This document shows positions 11,257-20,983 of a stretch of 45,285 nucleotides of DNA, piece by piece. A program made the position numbers and the translations under genes. The notes beneath the pieces are model-generated. The model did no database searches. It had not been told where the DNA came from and saw only the letters and a program-made list of their open reading frames with translations. Source of the DNA: Cudoniella acicularis (Eukaryota; Ascomycota; Leotiomycetes; Helotiales; Helotiaceae); the NCBI GenBank assembly GCA_013054445.1, contig JAAMPI010000286.1:1-45285 (forward strand). Reading direction: 5' to 3'. How positions within the stretch are numbered: position 1 is the stretch's first letter; every line of letters starts with the position of its first letter.

Positions 11257-12132
11257 GCTTCATCGATAATTTTTGACTTATATACTACGAAGCGGAGGTT
11301 CATTTATTGTGTGGCATCTATTTTTCTATGTTGCAGAATCTGATTCTTGGTTGGATGTGAAGAGTACATGAGTTGGGATTTTAATTTCAAGAGGCGTCTT
11401 GTTATATAAGATTCAAATGAGGGACGGATTATAATTTTCTTTCTCCGATAGGAAGCGGAAAGGGGGGACAAGGCAGATGGGTGAAGGAAATCGGAAACCA
11501 GGACACTCGGCACCGGCGCGAATACCGGCATCGGCATTGGGCATTTGGGCGAAGGAGACGGAGACAGAGACAGAGACATCGCATTGGAGAATTGATTTAG
11601 AGGAAGACTTCTAGCATTCCGGCATTCTCTAGAGAGACATATTTTGGCTTAAAGAGCGAGCAGAGATTTTCACTACCCTTTGTAAGTTTTAGCTGGCGGG
11701 CGGGCGAGTATAAACATCAACAAACGTCTTAGATGTATGTATGTACTGTACACGTATGACAGATAAGATAGCACGAGTATATTATATTATTTTTTTCGAA
11801 AAATAATTTAGATTCTGCATGTGTCTGATCCCCTTTTTGATTTTCAGATGCAACAATTCTGAGATGTTGCTTCGTACAGAAGGTAAAACTTTGATATGAC
11901 GCAGTTTGTTTTGTGTGGTGGTTTGATCCCCCTGGATCGAGATTGGATTGAGATTGGGATTGAAATCCTTCCCGCACAAGGCTGCAAGGAAGCACTTCGT
12001 AAGATGGTCCCCTGAAACTTAAGCGAGGTGAGAGGTTTTGTTGCAAGTCACAAGTAGGATTCTCGATATAAGCATACGAAGCAGAGTGGCACGTGATATA
12101 CTCTTGTGTTGAAGGAAAGGTAGGCCGTCATT
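11257..12132. other. Intergenic, no gene seen
   Basis: The 3' flank of the kinase-like gene. It includes a GAGACAGAGACA-type short repeat near 11558-11578 and a 105-codon minus-strand frame (11729-12046) without any motif. I call no gene here. Confidence 0.5.
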
Positions 12133-12806
12133 TTGCGATGTGCAACAGAAAGAAGGTGTGACATGTTGGGGAGGGGTGATTGGATAGGCGGTCACTGAGG
12201 GGTTTCTGAAGGTTTACTTCGAGGTGCAAAGGTCTGAGTATGGGTGATGTGATTGGGTGTTTGATAGAACGCTAACGGTCAAGAGTCAACTCTTCTGAGG
12301 ACCGAAAATTCCTTTAACTAGATATAGCTAGAGGTTAGTGAAATGTCCAATCACGGGGAGAGAAAAGGGGTCGTTGCACTTCGCAGGACTGGCAACCTTC
12401 ACAAGAACCATCAACTCTTCTGAGGACCGTCAAGCCATCTAACTCTATCAAGTTAAAGCAGGATGGGTTACCCAATCGCAACCTCCAAAATCGAACTTTT
12501 CTAGTTTGTTGCACTTCGTAGTAAGACCGTCAACCCTTCCTCGTCAATGTTCTTCATCCTGCGAAGTGCAACAAAGCCCTCTCCTCACCTCCCACTCCAG
12601 GTTTCACAGGTATCTTCTGTTGCACATCGCAAAAACGACCGCCTCGCCTCAACACACACCCTTGCCAAACTTTCGCGGTCTACGAAGTGCAACAAAACCT
12701 AACCCCCTTTCTCGGAAAAACATTGTTCTAGGGAAGGGGAGGGGAGGGTGGAAGGTTTTTCATAGGCGAAGATGATGGTGTTGACTTTGCGATGTGCAAC
12801 AAAAAA
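12133..12806. repeat. Cluster of a 16-18 bp motif (consensus TTGCGAWGTGCAACAAA) in both orientations
   Basis: Forward copies: 12133-12149, 12558-12576, 12680-12698 and 12786-12806. Reverse-complement copies: 12373-12385, 12506-12521 and 12618-12635. The core GTGCAAC is invariant, and the flanks vary as CGAAG, CGATG or ACGAAG. Neighbouring opposite copies could pair as hairpins (12506/12558 and 12618/12680). A second direct repeat, TCAACTCTTCTGAGGACCG, occurs at 12286-12304 and 12411-12429. There is no gene in the interval. It could be a regulatory cluster, subterminal repeats of a transposon relic, or a dispersed repeat. Confidence 0.8.
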
Positions 12807-12846
12807 TGTTTTGTGGTGGGTGGGGAAGTGAGGGAAGGTGGATGTG

Positions 12847-12885
12847 TGGCGGTGGCGGTGGCGGTGGCAGTGGCAGTGGCGGTGT
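12847..12885 (+). repeat. GGCGGT/GGCAGT hexanucleotide microsatellite
   Basis: About six tandem GGCGGT/GGCAGT units directly beyond the last copy of the GTGCAAC motif cluster. It sits in noncoding sequence. Confidence 0.85.
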
Positions 12886-13162
12886 GGGGGTTGCGGAAGG
12901 GGATCGAACAACACATGAAAGCCTACTTAGAAAATTCGTTCTAATTGTTTAAGATTTATGATAAGTAAAGGGGCTTCAAGATCTGAATTGAAGTCTTCAT
13001 TTTCGTGAGGTAGAATTGGATTCGTAGAAGGAATCTTCTTATCTTGGATTCTTAACCAAAAGCCGTGAATACTACTCTTCTCTTCACGTCACAAATGCAC
13101 AAACTGTCATATCTTTCCATTTAATTGATTTTGAATGATTATTAAGAATAAGTCACCCAATC

Positions 13163-14927
13163 TCATGTCGAATACCTAAAACTTAAATCCTGCTTATCCG
13201 TCACATCCTCACCCGCCTCATAAAGATGCACCGCACCATTCTCCGTCATCAACCCATCCCTCCTCTTATTCTTCCTCACACCATCAAACCAAACCAACGG
13301 CATGAGCAAGAATAAAATTCCCCAAGCTACTAATAAGCAAATAAGACCATTCAGATACCGAGGCGCCGCATCCGTTGTCTACAGCTGCGGGAATGCAATT
13401 CCACCTACGCAGTATCCGATGAAGCAAAGTGCGTTTACAACAGATTTCTTCGTGCTACCTTTTACGTTCGAGGCGTTGAGACTCATAGTTAGCACGAAGA
13501 TGCTGGAAATGTAGCAGCCGAGCCAGGCGCCGATGATAATGGGCCAGCCTTTGAGCGGGAGAACGAGGAGCATGATGTTTCCCACGACAGGAATAGCGAT
13601 GAGACTGATGATAATGAGACAGCTCTTTTGGGGGAAGAGGACGCAAGAGAGGACGTAAGAAAGGACGTAAGAGAGGACGCCGATCCAGATGGCTACGATT
13701 TGTACTGCACCCGAGAGAGAGCCATATAAAATGGTGTCACCAGAGGTGTAGGGGAGGCGAAGGTGAGGACTGGTGAGGGGGCTGTGAGGAGAATGCCGTA
13801 GAGGAATGCGGTGTAGGATTTGAAATCCAGTGCTGCTTCTATGAGATGCTTGAGCGAGAAATTGGTTTTGTCTCCCCCGCCGTGCTCAGAATCTAGGCGA
13901 CGACGCGCTGCAATTTTTCTTCGGGAGTAAGGAACCGGGCTGTTTCGGGGCTGCTGGGCATCAGGAGCTAGAACACGATGCCGGTCACGGAGGTTAGGAT
14001 GCCACAGACGGTAAACATGATTCTCCATGGTGCTAGGGATAGGTTGGAGTTCTGCCCGATACCATACATTAGTAGTACGCTGACGATTTGGGCGAGTGCG
14101 TTACAGGTGATCCAGCAGTCGATTCGGAGGGCATGCTCGCTTTTTTTGTACCAGATGCTGGTTATGGTGATGAAGGCTGGGGAAACGGTTCCCTCGGCTA
14201 CACCGAGGAAGAAGCGGACGGCGAGGAAGCTGCCGTATGCTTTTGGTGCTGCGAGACACATGTATACAATGCCCCATATGATGCTGTGTTGTTGTCAGCA
14301 CTGACATTTGGCTGCACTCGGAATTTGAGGCACTTACATCGTGCCGCTAACGAAATTGGAAAGAGGGAATCTTGACATCAAGTAGATGAAGAATGGTTCA
14401 CTGCAAAGTTGTCCGACATAAAACATGGCGCTAGTCATCGAGTATTGACTTCTAACAAGTTTCAAATCCGTTGAGTCCGTACACGGATGCGTAAGCCAAA
14501 CTTTGCTTGCCGAGATTTGACGTAGGCTCAGTATTTTGTAACTCAAGAATTGAAAGCTTTTCTCACATTAAAAGAAGAACACAAAGCACATCTATAAATG
14601 GTCAGTACGCAGCGCCAAAAAGTCGGGTAGTTAAAAGTTGACCTTATCATAGGAAGAACAACCATATCTGTCTTGAGAAGAACCCTTCTTCAGGAGCCTT
14701 GTCGCCATTATCATCGGGACTCGCGAGATTGCCAGACGCTCCATCAATACTTGGAGGAGTTATAACCACCGCGTCCTTTTCGTACTTCTCCGACACTTTG
14801 CTGGATAATTCAAACCAACGAGGGCAAAGGTCCAGTAGAAAAGATGCAGAATGATGACAGAAACTTAAGACCCCGCAAGCAAAGAATTCCCCCCCAGATC
14901 ACCCACGGGCGCGACTGATTCCATAAT
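13163..14927 (-). pseudogene. Dal5-like MFS anion:cation symporter (allantoate/vitamin permease type), decayed
   Basis: Minus-strand fragments in order match the Dal5/ACS branch of the major facilitator superfamily. ATG 14927 starts MESVAPVG. The rest reads YASVYGL, LKLVRSQYSMTSAMFYVGQL, AVRFFLGVAEGTVSPAFI (the conserved loop), LAPWRIMFTVCG, ETARFLTPEEKLQ, LYGSLSGAVQIVAIWIG, LTMSLNASNVKGSTKK, NALCFIGYCVGGI, APRYLNGL and a stop at 13163. In-frame stops follow TGIVF, QRVVA and FPQL. Frame changes occur after YASVYGL, near 13900 and near 13755. The TAG after FPQL (13378-13380) and the one after TGIVF could each come from CAG by C-to-T. Tandem GGACGTAAGA repeats (13642-13680) add VLSY units within a helix. 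Such proteins import small organic anions; this copy cannot be functional as sequenced. Confidence 0.85.
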
Positions 14928-15692
14928 TAGAAGGACATCGCAAAAATCGAGATTCCATGAGAATAGGACCCGACTCCGGGTGCAGAGATAAGGAGGACTT
15001 TTCCATTTCCCCGTTGTTTATGAACGGGTTTCAAAGTATTCTGCGATAGGGCAACGTTTAAACCTCGCGCTGATCTTAAATAGCCCCATTTGAGGATTTG
15101 AGAGTGGGATAGAACTTCTATCATAAAAGATGGGCGGAGGAGGGAGTGAAGCTAGGAATAATGGTTTTCTGGACCATCTTGAACTTTCAAAGCTCGCGGG
15201 TAATGCTATGGTCCAAAGTCGCAGGAATAAGTCTTTGCAGCCACTTGGCCGTTGCAAATATGTTGTGTTTGAAATGTTGTGTTGAAATGTAGACGATGTA
15301 GTTGTTGAAGTTGCGAAATGGCCAAGCAAGCTTCCCCGGCGTTTACCCACAAGGTCGCTTAGCGCCGGTATAAGGTTGAGGGGTTGCCCGTGCCTTCGCT
15401 CCCTCGTACAATTTTCATATTTCCACTTCCACTGCTGATGAGACGCCATGGTTTCCGTCAGACTTCGGAAGACCTGCTAGATTGTTTTGGCCGCTCCTCT
15501 CCACTTCCATGGATCCATGCCTGATATTGCTTCACAGAGCTGGGAACCTCAACGCTGCAGTTCGTATGGTTTGTTGATATGTGCTGGCAAAGGTAGGACG
15601 AAAATTGCCACACGTGTATTGTTATTTTCTTTACCCTTTTTCACCTCTTTTCTGAATAAATCTGGGGACTGCTTGTATCACAGAAGCCCACG
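14928..15692. other. Divergent intergenic region
   Basis: Lies between the start of the broken Dal5-like transporter and the start of the amidohydrolase. A 143-codon minus-strand frame (15018-15449) has no domain-like features and I reject it. The region probably held both promoters. Confidence 0.5.
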
Positions 15693-17054
15693 ATGGCCTC
15701 GACAGAATTCGACCACGAAAGCTTGATTAAGCCATGGAAGGCTTCACTACCGAAATCTTACATCTTCACGAATGCGAATCTCATCGATCCGGTCGACGGC
15801 ATAATTCGTAAAAGGGTGACTGTCAAAATTTCAAGAGGAATCATCGAAGATGTAAATGATTCTGCTTCCCCAACCCAAATTTCGAATATATCTGCGGATT
15901 CCATAACGATTGATCTTGAAGGTAAATACATATGTCCAGGTCTTTTCGACTGCCATGTTCATATAATTGCGGTTCCTGGAGAGGAAGAATGGAGGAATAC
16001 CAAGCATCTTGATCTCCAAACCTCTGCATATCGACAAGCTTACGTCTGTGAGAGTATGCTTAGCAGAGGGTTCACAACAGTTCGGGATTGTGGAGGAGCT
16101 TCACTGGCCTTGAAAAAATCAATTGAGGATGGTCTCATTCAAGGGCCACGACTTTTTATTGCTGGAGATTTTCTCTCGCAATCTGGAGGACATGGAGATA
16201 CCCGCGGTCCCCACGACAAATCTGACATCATCTGCTGTAGAGGAGGTTCCTCAAATTTCCCATCCAAAATCTGTGATGGAGTTCCGGAATGTCTTCGTGC
16301 AGCACGGGAGAATATTCGAACTGGATCCGACTTCTTGAAGATAATGGGCGGTGGTGGAGTTTGTTCTCCTACAGATCGGATTGATAATATCCAATTCACA
16401 GCTGAAGAAGTCCAAGCTATTACCACCGTTGCCAGACACAACAAAACATATGCGACTTCGCACGCCTACACGCCTGAGTCGATTCAGCAAGCAATCAACA
16501 ATGGAGTGATGGGGATTGAGCATGGAAATCTCATCGACAAAGAGACGGCAGGCCTCATGGCATCCAAAAGCGCATATCTGACGCCCACCCTGGTGACATA
16601 CTCTGCCATGGCCCAGGAGAAGCATGCAGGATATATGCCACGGGAATCAATGGCCAAAAACTCCGAAGTCTTCGTCGCAGGTCTTCATGGATTGAAGATA
16701 GCATCTGAAGCAGGTGTAAATATCTGTTTCGGGACCGATCTTCTTGGTCATCTTACCGCTTCTCAATCGGAGGAATTCAGTATTAGAAGTCAGGTTCTTT
16801 CCCCGCTTGCTATTCTGCAGAGTGCTACTGTTACTCCTGCTAGAATGATGGGGCAAGAGGGATTTTTGGGCCAGATCAAGCCGGGATTTGCTGCTGATAT
16901 GTTGATTTTGAATTCGAATCCTTTGGAGGATATTGAGGTTCTTGCGAATCCGGGGAAGCATATGTTGGCTGTTTTGAAGGAGGGAAGGGTGTGTAAGAGT
17001 CGATGGAGGAGGTTGGATGAGGATGTTCGGAAACAACCTGAGTACATAGAATAA
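15693..17054 (+). CDS. Metal-dependent amidohydrolase (imidazolonepropionase/prolidase-like), 453 aa
   Basis: A single intact exon from an ATG in good context (CACGATGG) to TAA. The metal ligands of the amidohydrolase superfamily are all visible: His 88 and His 90 (DCHVH), Lys 216 (DFLKIMGGGG), His 257 (TSHAY), His 277 (IEHGN) and Asp 349 (FGTDLLG). The N-terminal beta strand block (FTNANLIDPVDG) and the C-terminal GQIKPGFAADMLILNSNPLE close the composite beta domain usual in this family. Members hydrolyse amide bonds of dipeptides, imidazolones or aryl-amides. Fungal relatives include prolidase-like and ochratoxinase-like enzymes, so detoxification or peptide salvage is possible. No signal peptide is seen, so it is probably cytosolic. 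The exact substrate cannot be read from the sequence. Confidence 0.93.
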   Translation: MASTEFDHESLIKPWKASLPKSYIFTNANLIDPVDGIIRKRVTVKISRGIIEDVNDSASPTQISNISADSITIDLEGKYICPGLFDCHVHIIAVPGEEEWRNTKHLDLQTSAYRQAYVCESMLSRGFTTVRDCGGASLALKKSIEDGLIQGPRLFIAGDFLSQSGGHGDTRGPHDKSDIICCRGGSSNFPSKICDGVPECLRAARENIRTGSDFLKIMGGGGVCSPTDRIDNIQFTAEEVQAITTVARHNKTYATSHAYTPESIQQAINNGVMGIEHGNLIDKETAGLMASKSAYLTPTLVTYSAMAQEKHAGYMPRESMAKNSEVFVAGLHGLKIASEAGVNICFGTDLLGHLTASQSEEFSIRSQVLSPLAILQSATVTPARMMGQEGFLGQIKPGFAADMLILNSNPLEDIEVLANPGKHMLAVLKEGRVCKSRWRRLDEDVRKQPEYIE

Positions 17055-17716
17055 TCAGAATGTGAGACCTAAACCAAAAAATCGGGAGTCGGAGTCTCAA
17101 AGCAAGATATTTGTGGCAATTGTGTCAATTCCGTTAGAAAGACCTGGCTACCCTTCAATTGCTTCGCGAACTTCCTCCCACCACACACCCAAAAGAATCT
17201 AAGCAATCACCCATTTTTATAAAAAGGCAGTTTCACAATCGTAGTTCCAGAAAAGGAGGACTTATGTCATCTTCATGAGATTTATAATTCACAGTAACAG
17301 AGTGTTCAGTCTCCGAAGCGTGACTAGTCCCATTATACCACGGACCCGTCAACAAAGCCTAATATTTAATACAAGATTCATGTTAACTTGAATTTACTCA
17401 TATTAATGTAATTGATTAGACTAATAATTCTCAAATAAACTTCCTGGAGTTCTTGGATTATCTAGCTCTAGCCATGTATAGACGATCCGTGAAGTCTTAT
17501 CGTATACCTCGGTATACCGGACCTCTTATCAGTATTCTGAGATATTTACTCCTTACGCCGTCCTGAGACTGGCCCCCAGCCCGGTGAGTCACTCTTTGGC
17601 GTAGTGGTATTAGGATTCTGAGGGGTATATCTAATTAATTGACAAAGAAATGCTTACTTTTCCCTTGCAATTTCTTACTATACCAACCCCAACTTTCTAT
17701 TAATTAGCGGCCACCC

Positions 17717-17803
17717 CCACGTGAAATTCAATTACGAACCAGGGATTATTTGCTTAGTTTGATACCCCACTAGCGCAGAATTTTGTTCCCTACGGGTATA
17801 AAT
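17717..17803 (+). promoter_or_regulatory. Promoter-like module 1: CACGTG box, CCACTAGCGC box and TATA box
   Basis: CCACGTG at 17717-17723 is followed by CCACTAGCGC at 17767-17776 and ACGGGTATAAAT at 17792-17803, then a pyrimidine-rich leader (CCTTCCCTTCATCCCC). The last two boxes recur exactly, with the same 25-bp start-to-start distance, at 19073-19109. No convincing coding frame follows, so the transcript may be noncoding or its gene may be lost. Confidence 0.55.
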
Positions 17804-18632
17804 ACCTTCCCTTCATCCCCAACTTTCAAACTTTTCTCCTCAGCTCTCTTTGCCTATTGGCTTAGATCAAGTGTAGTATCTGTTCTTTTCAGTTTAGTAA
17901 GCACACATTCCTTTTCCAAGCTGCAAAACCGTCTGCTAACAATCATCAGATCTCTGAAAGACGAAGACTCTTCGTCATCAAGATTATTCTTATTTTTCGA
18001 ATCCAGGGGGAGGCCTCCAAGCTTGCTTGTGCCTCTTCCTACTGTGTCCTCTGTATTACACTGCCTCAGAGTGATGCGAATTCTATTTTTACCTTTTTCA
18101 TTGTAGATTTTGGCTTGCCAAGGCTGTGAAGAAAATTTTTGGAAAGTGAAATTGAGGCTTTGTTTTGGGTTGTGGTTGAGGATATACGACGTGTCATTGT
18201 TGTGCCCTCCATCTCGCGTTTGCTTGCCCGCGTTTGTTTTTGTTTTGGCAGCTAACCGCCCCGAAGTAACAATGTAACACAACATCTTACTTTTATTATT
18301 CCAGTCCATGGTTTGGCTTACCGTAATTATAAAGAAGATGTTCGAGGAAAGTACGCTCGAGTTCACGGGGTAAGTTGAGGAATTCGATCTCTCATCAGCT
18401 TCACGACGGAGCGACCCTTGCTCAACTGAACCAACGCGCAAGAATTAACCACAAATAAACCTCAATTAAATACACTCAACAGTAGACGCAAGATCTTTTG
18501 TAAATACTTCCTTTAATTAGATTTAATAAATAATATGTGATTGTTTTGAGATCACACCTGCCTAAAACCCATCAAGATCTGACATGGCAAAATTTTTGCA
18601 CATTGACCCCGCGTCCTCCCCACACCTGTATC

Positions 18633-18976
18633 AGAAAATAAACAACAAATCAACCCCGCATTATTTTTTAAATCCGAAACTTGGATTGCTCTTTTTGAGG
18701 TCTGGTATACCCGGCGTAAGTTTAATATCAAATTGATTCATGGTGTTGTATCTTGTTAAAATCGAGATGCCTGCGCAGCTGCTGCAGTACGTTTTGATAT
18801 TCATCCACCTGAATCTCGGTCACTAGAAAATAAACAACAAATCAACCACACATTATTTTTCAAACCTAGAACTTGAATTGTTATTTATGAGATCCGTTAT
18901 ATCCGGTATAAATTCAGCATCAAATTAATTCGTGGGGTTGTACGGTATGGAAAATTGAGATATCTGCGCAGCTCCT
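18633..18976 (+). repeat. Direct repeat, two diverged copies, period about 192 bp
   Basis: Copy 1 begins AGAAAATAAACAACAAATCA at 18633 and copy 2 the same at 18825. Both continue through CATTATTTTT, TATCCGG/TACCCGG, TCAAATT and GGTTGTA to a shared CTGCGCAGCT (18771-18780 and 18964-18973). Many differences are C/T or G/A, the later copy being more AT-rich in places. The repeat sits between the two promoter-like modules. Confidence 0.82.
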
Positions 18977-19031
18977 GATTCACCCACCTCCAGGCACCCA
19001 CCTGCCACCTTCAAGACAGATAGTCATATCT

Positions 19032-19109
19032 CCACGTGCCATTCACCCTCCCATTTGCCCAGTTTGCACATTCCACTAGCGCCAACTCGCCCTTCCCACG
19101 GGTATAAAT
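19032..19109 (+). promoter_or_regulatory. Promoter-like module 2, matching module 1
   Basis: CCACGTG at 19032-19038, CCACTAGCGC at 19073-19082 and ACGGGTATAAAT at 19098-19109 precede a long C/T-rich leader. The leader then becomes CA-rich, as in fungal 5' UTRs. A 54-codon frame begins at ATG 19326 (MSPSNYRLGLGLASMSEMHR) and ends at 19490. I do not recognise it, and it may or may not be the product. Spacing of the two downstream boxes is identical to module 1. Confidence 0.55.
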
Positions 19110-20983
19110 TCCCGTCCTCTTCCCACCCTTTCGATTTCTTTTTCTCTTCTCTTCCTCTCCCCACAATTTCCACCTCCACCACATCTCCCCGCAAACATAC
19201 CCACCCACTCTCACCACATAGTCCCATCCAACCTCCTCGCACTCAAAACCATTCCATCACACCACGCCACCATCACATCAAACTCAAAAACTCACCCGGC
19301 CCTCGTTCCTTCTACCCGTCCTCCTATGAGTCCCTCAAACTATCGGCTCGGTTTGGGCTTAGCCTCGATGTCCGAAATGCATCGCACGGGTGTCCATTCT
19401 TTAGTCTTTAGGGGGCTCCGTATACTCAGACAGTCAGACGGTTGTAGAAAGTTCGCTGCGCTGCGGTTCCTTGCTTTTTTGGACTATTGATGAGATGTGT
19501 GATAGGAGAATGCTGGGGGTTGGGGTTCTAATATTTGATGGCGGGGTTTGACGTGGTTTAGAGATGTGGGTTATTGGAGGCTTTCTTTTTTGCTGTGAGA
19601 AAGTCAGTTCTTGTTTCTTCTTTGTACTTCTGGATTCTGGATAATTAGGATTGTGGTGGGAAAATAGCTGGTGAGTAGTGATCAATCCCTTCTGCGGTGA
19701 GACGAAGGAATACCCCGAAGTTAATTTGAGCATTGACGTCTATTTTCCCTCCGAAAGCTTCAATGCTCCTTCGAAACATTCGGAAACAATATATCGAATT
19801 GCATGGTTCACATGAGCCCGCGGCTAGTGAGTGCACTTTTCGTCGCTTTTGGGAATTTCCTTTCAGCACATATTTGTCTGAGGCCATGAGGCATTGAAGG
19901 AATCTGGCAGTAGTGCTCCCAGGGTTATTCGGGCCCAGTGAAGCCTGTATTCCCTCTCCCCGGCCTTGCTTCTATCCTAAAATTTATCTTAGTTGGTCAA
20001 ATACTCGCAACATATGTCACGCCAAAGCGAGAAAAAACTTGAGTAGATATCAATCGAACCGCATACACAGCCAACAAAACAGAAACTCCTTCCCAAATTC
20101 TACAAGTGAATGCACAGGTCCACTTCAGTTGCCCCTTTCCCTTCAAAAATAATAATAAACTACCTAATGAAGCAAAAGTTGTGACGCGTATCCCCATCTA
20201 CACTACCCTGGATGGACCCCTAGACACAACTCTTGCCCACTGTTAAGTAGGAGGTAGATTCAATCAAACATAAATTTCTGAGCTAGGAGGATGCGGCTAA
20301 CTTTTACCTCCCTCTAGATAAATCTCTATAGGAGTCTTTACCGATAAAACTTTACCATGTTTTACAGCAGAGGCGGCATTGTTACGGTCCCCCTAAACGG
20401 CTTAATGGGAGGAAAGTATATATGGGTGGACCATGAATATGGTATGAACAAGGAGCCTCTTTTATTCAGACCGACTCAAACTTTCGCACCTTTGGTCCCC
20501 GCAGCAATTTTCAGCAGTTCTCTGCTCCTCGTCGCAAATTTTGGTTTGAGATTCGAGACGAACACAACGCAACAAGGGGACATTTTGCAAGTTCTTAAAA
20601 ATCCTTTAACATTCCCAGATCCAAGCTAGATCAGATCGTGGGGCTGATACTCTAAAATACATGATGATAATGCAAAAACGCCAACAAATCCGTCCATGCA
20701 AAATTCATCCCCAAGGCCAACATCCGGGAAGAAGTGCCCTCCATCCCTCCCTCAAGATGGCTGTGATTATCCTCAATACCGAGCCAACAAAGCCACCATT
20801 TCCAACCTTTCCACCAACATACATAAACAATTTACAGCATTAACTTCATCCTACCATCAATCATATTATTCCAGATCCATGATCTTGAACTCTTACCGCG
20901 ACTCGGATCGGTCGAGCTCGCCATTATCTTGGCGTGCTTGTTCCTTCTCTCATAAAGTTGAATTCAAAAAGAGTTCGCGCCGC
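19110..20983. other. Intergenic, no supported gene
   Basis: Beyond the leader of promoter-like module 2 I see only short frames without domain-like features, for example 20357-20629 plus and 19645-19887 minus. The right part is the 3' flank of the chitin synthase. The long plus-strand frame 20696-21403 runs antisense into the chitin synthase's last exon and is a shadow. Confidence 0.5.

Larger units (their letters stand above)
17055..19031. other. Long gene-poor interval
   Basis: Holds a promoter-like module (17717-17803) and a direct repeat (18633-18976), both listed separately. A 195-codon minus-strand frame at 17854-18441 is Ser/Lys/Asn-rich with no motif, and it lies antisense to the transcript the promoter module would make. 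I do not call it a gene. Confidence 0.45.

Noticed and set aside
12133..12806. CRISPR-like array
   Set aside because: The copies occur in both orientations with irregular spacing, and the organism is a fungus.
15018..15449. 143-codon minus-strand frame
   Set aside because: Lies in the divergent promoter area and has no recognisable features.
17854..18441. 195-codon minus-strand frame
   Set aside because: No signal, helix or motif; low-complexity Ser/Asn/Lys content; antisense to a probable transcript leader.
19055..19411. 118-codon plus-strand frame
   Set aside because: It starts within the promoter-like module ahead of the TATA box and reflects a C/T-rich leader, not a protein.
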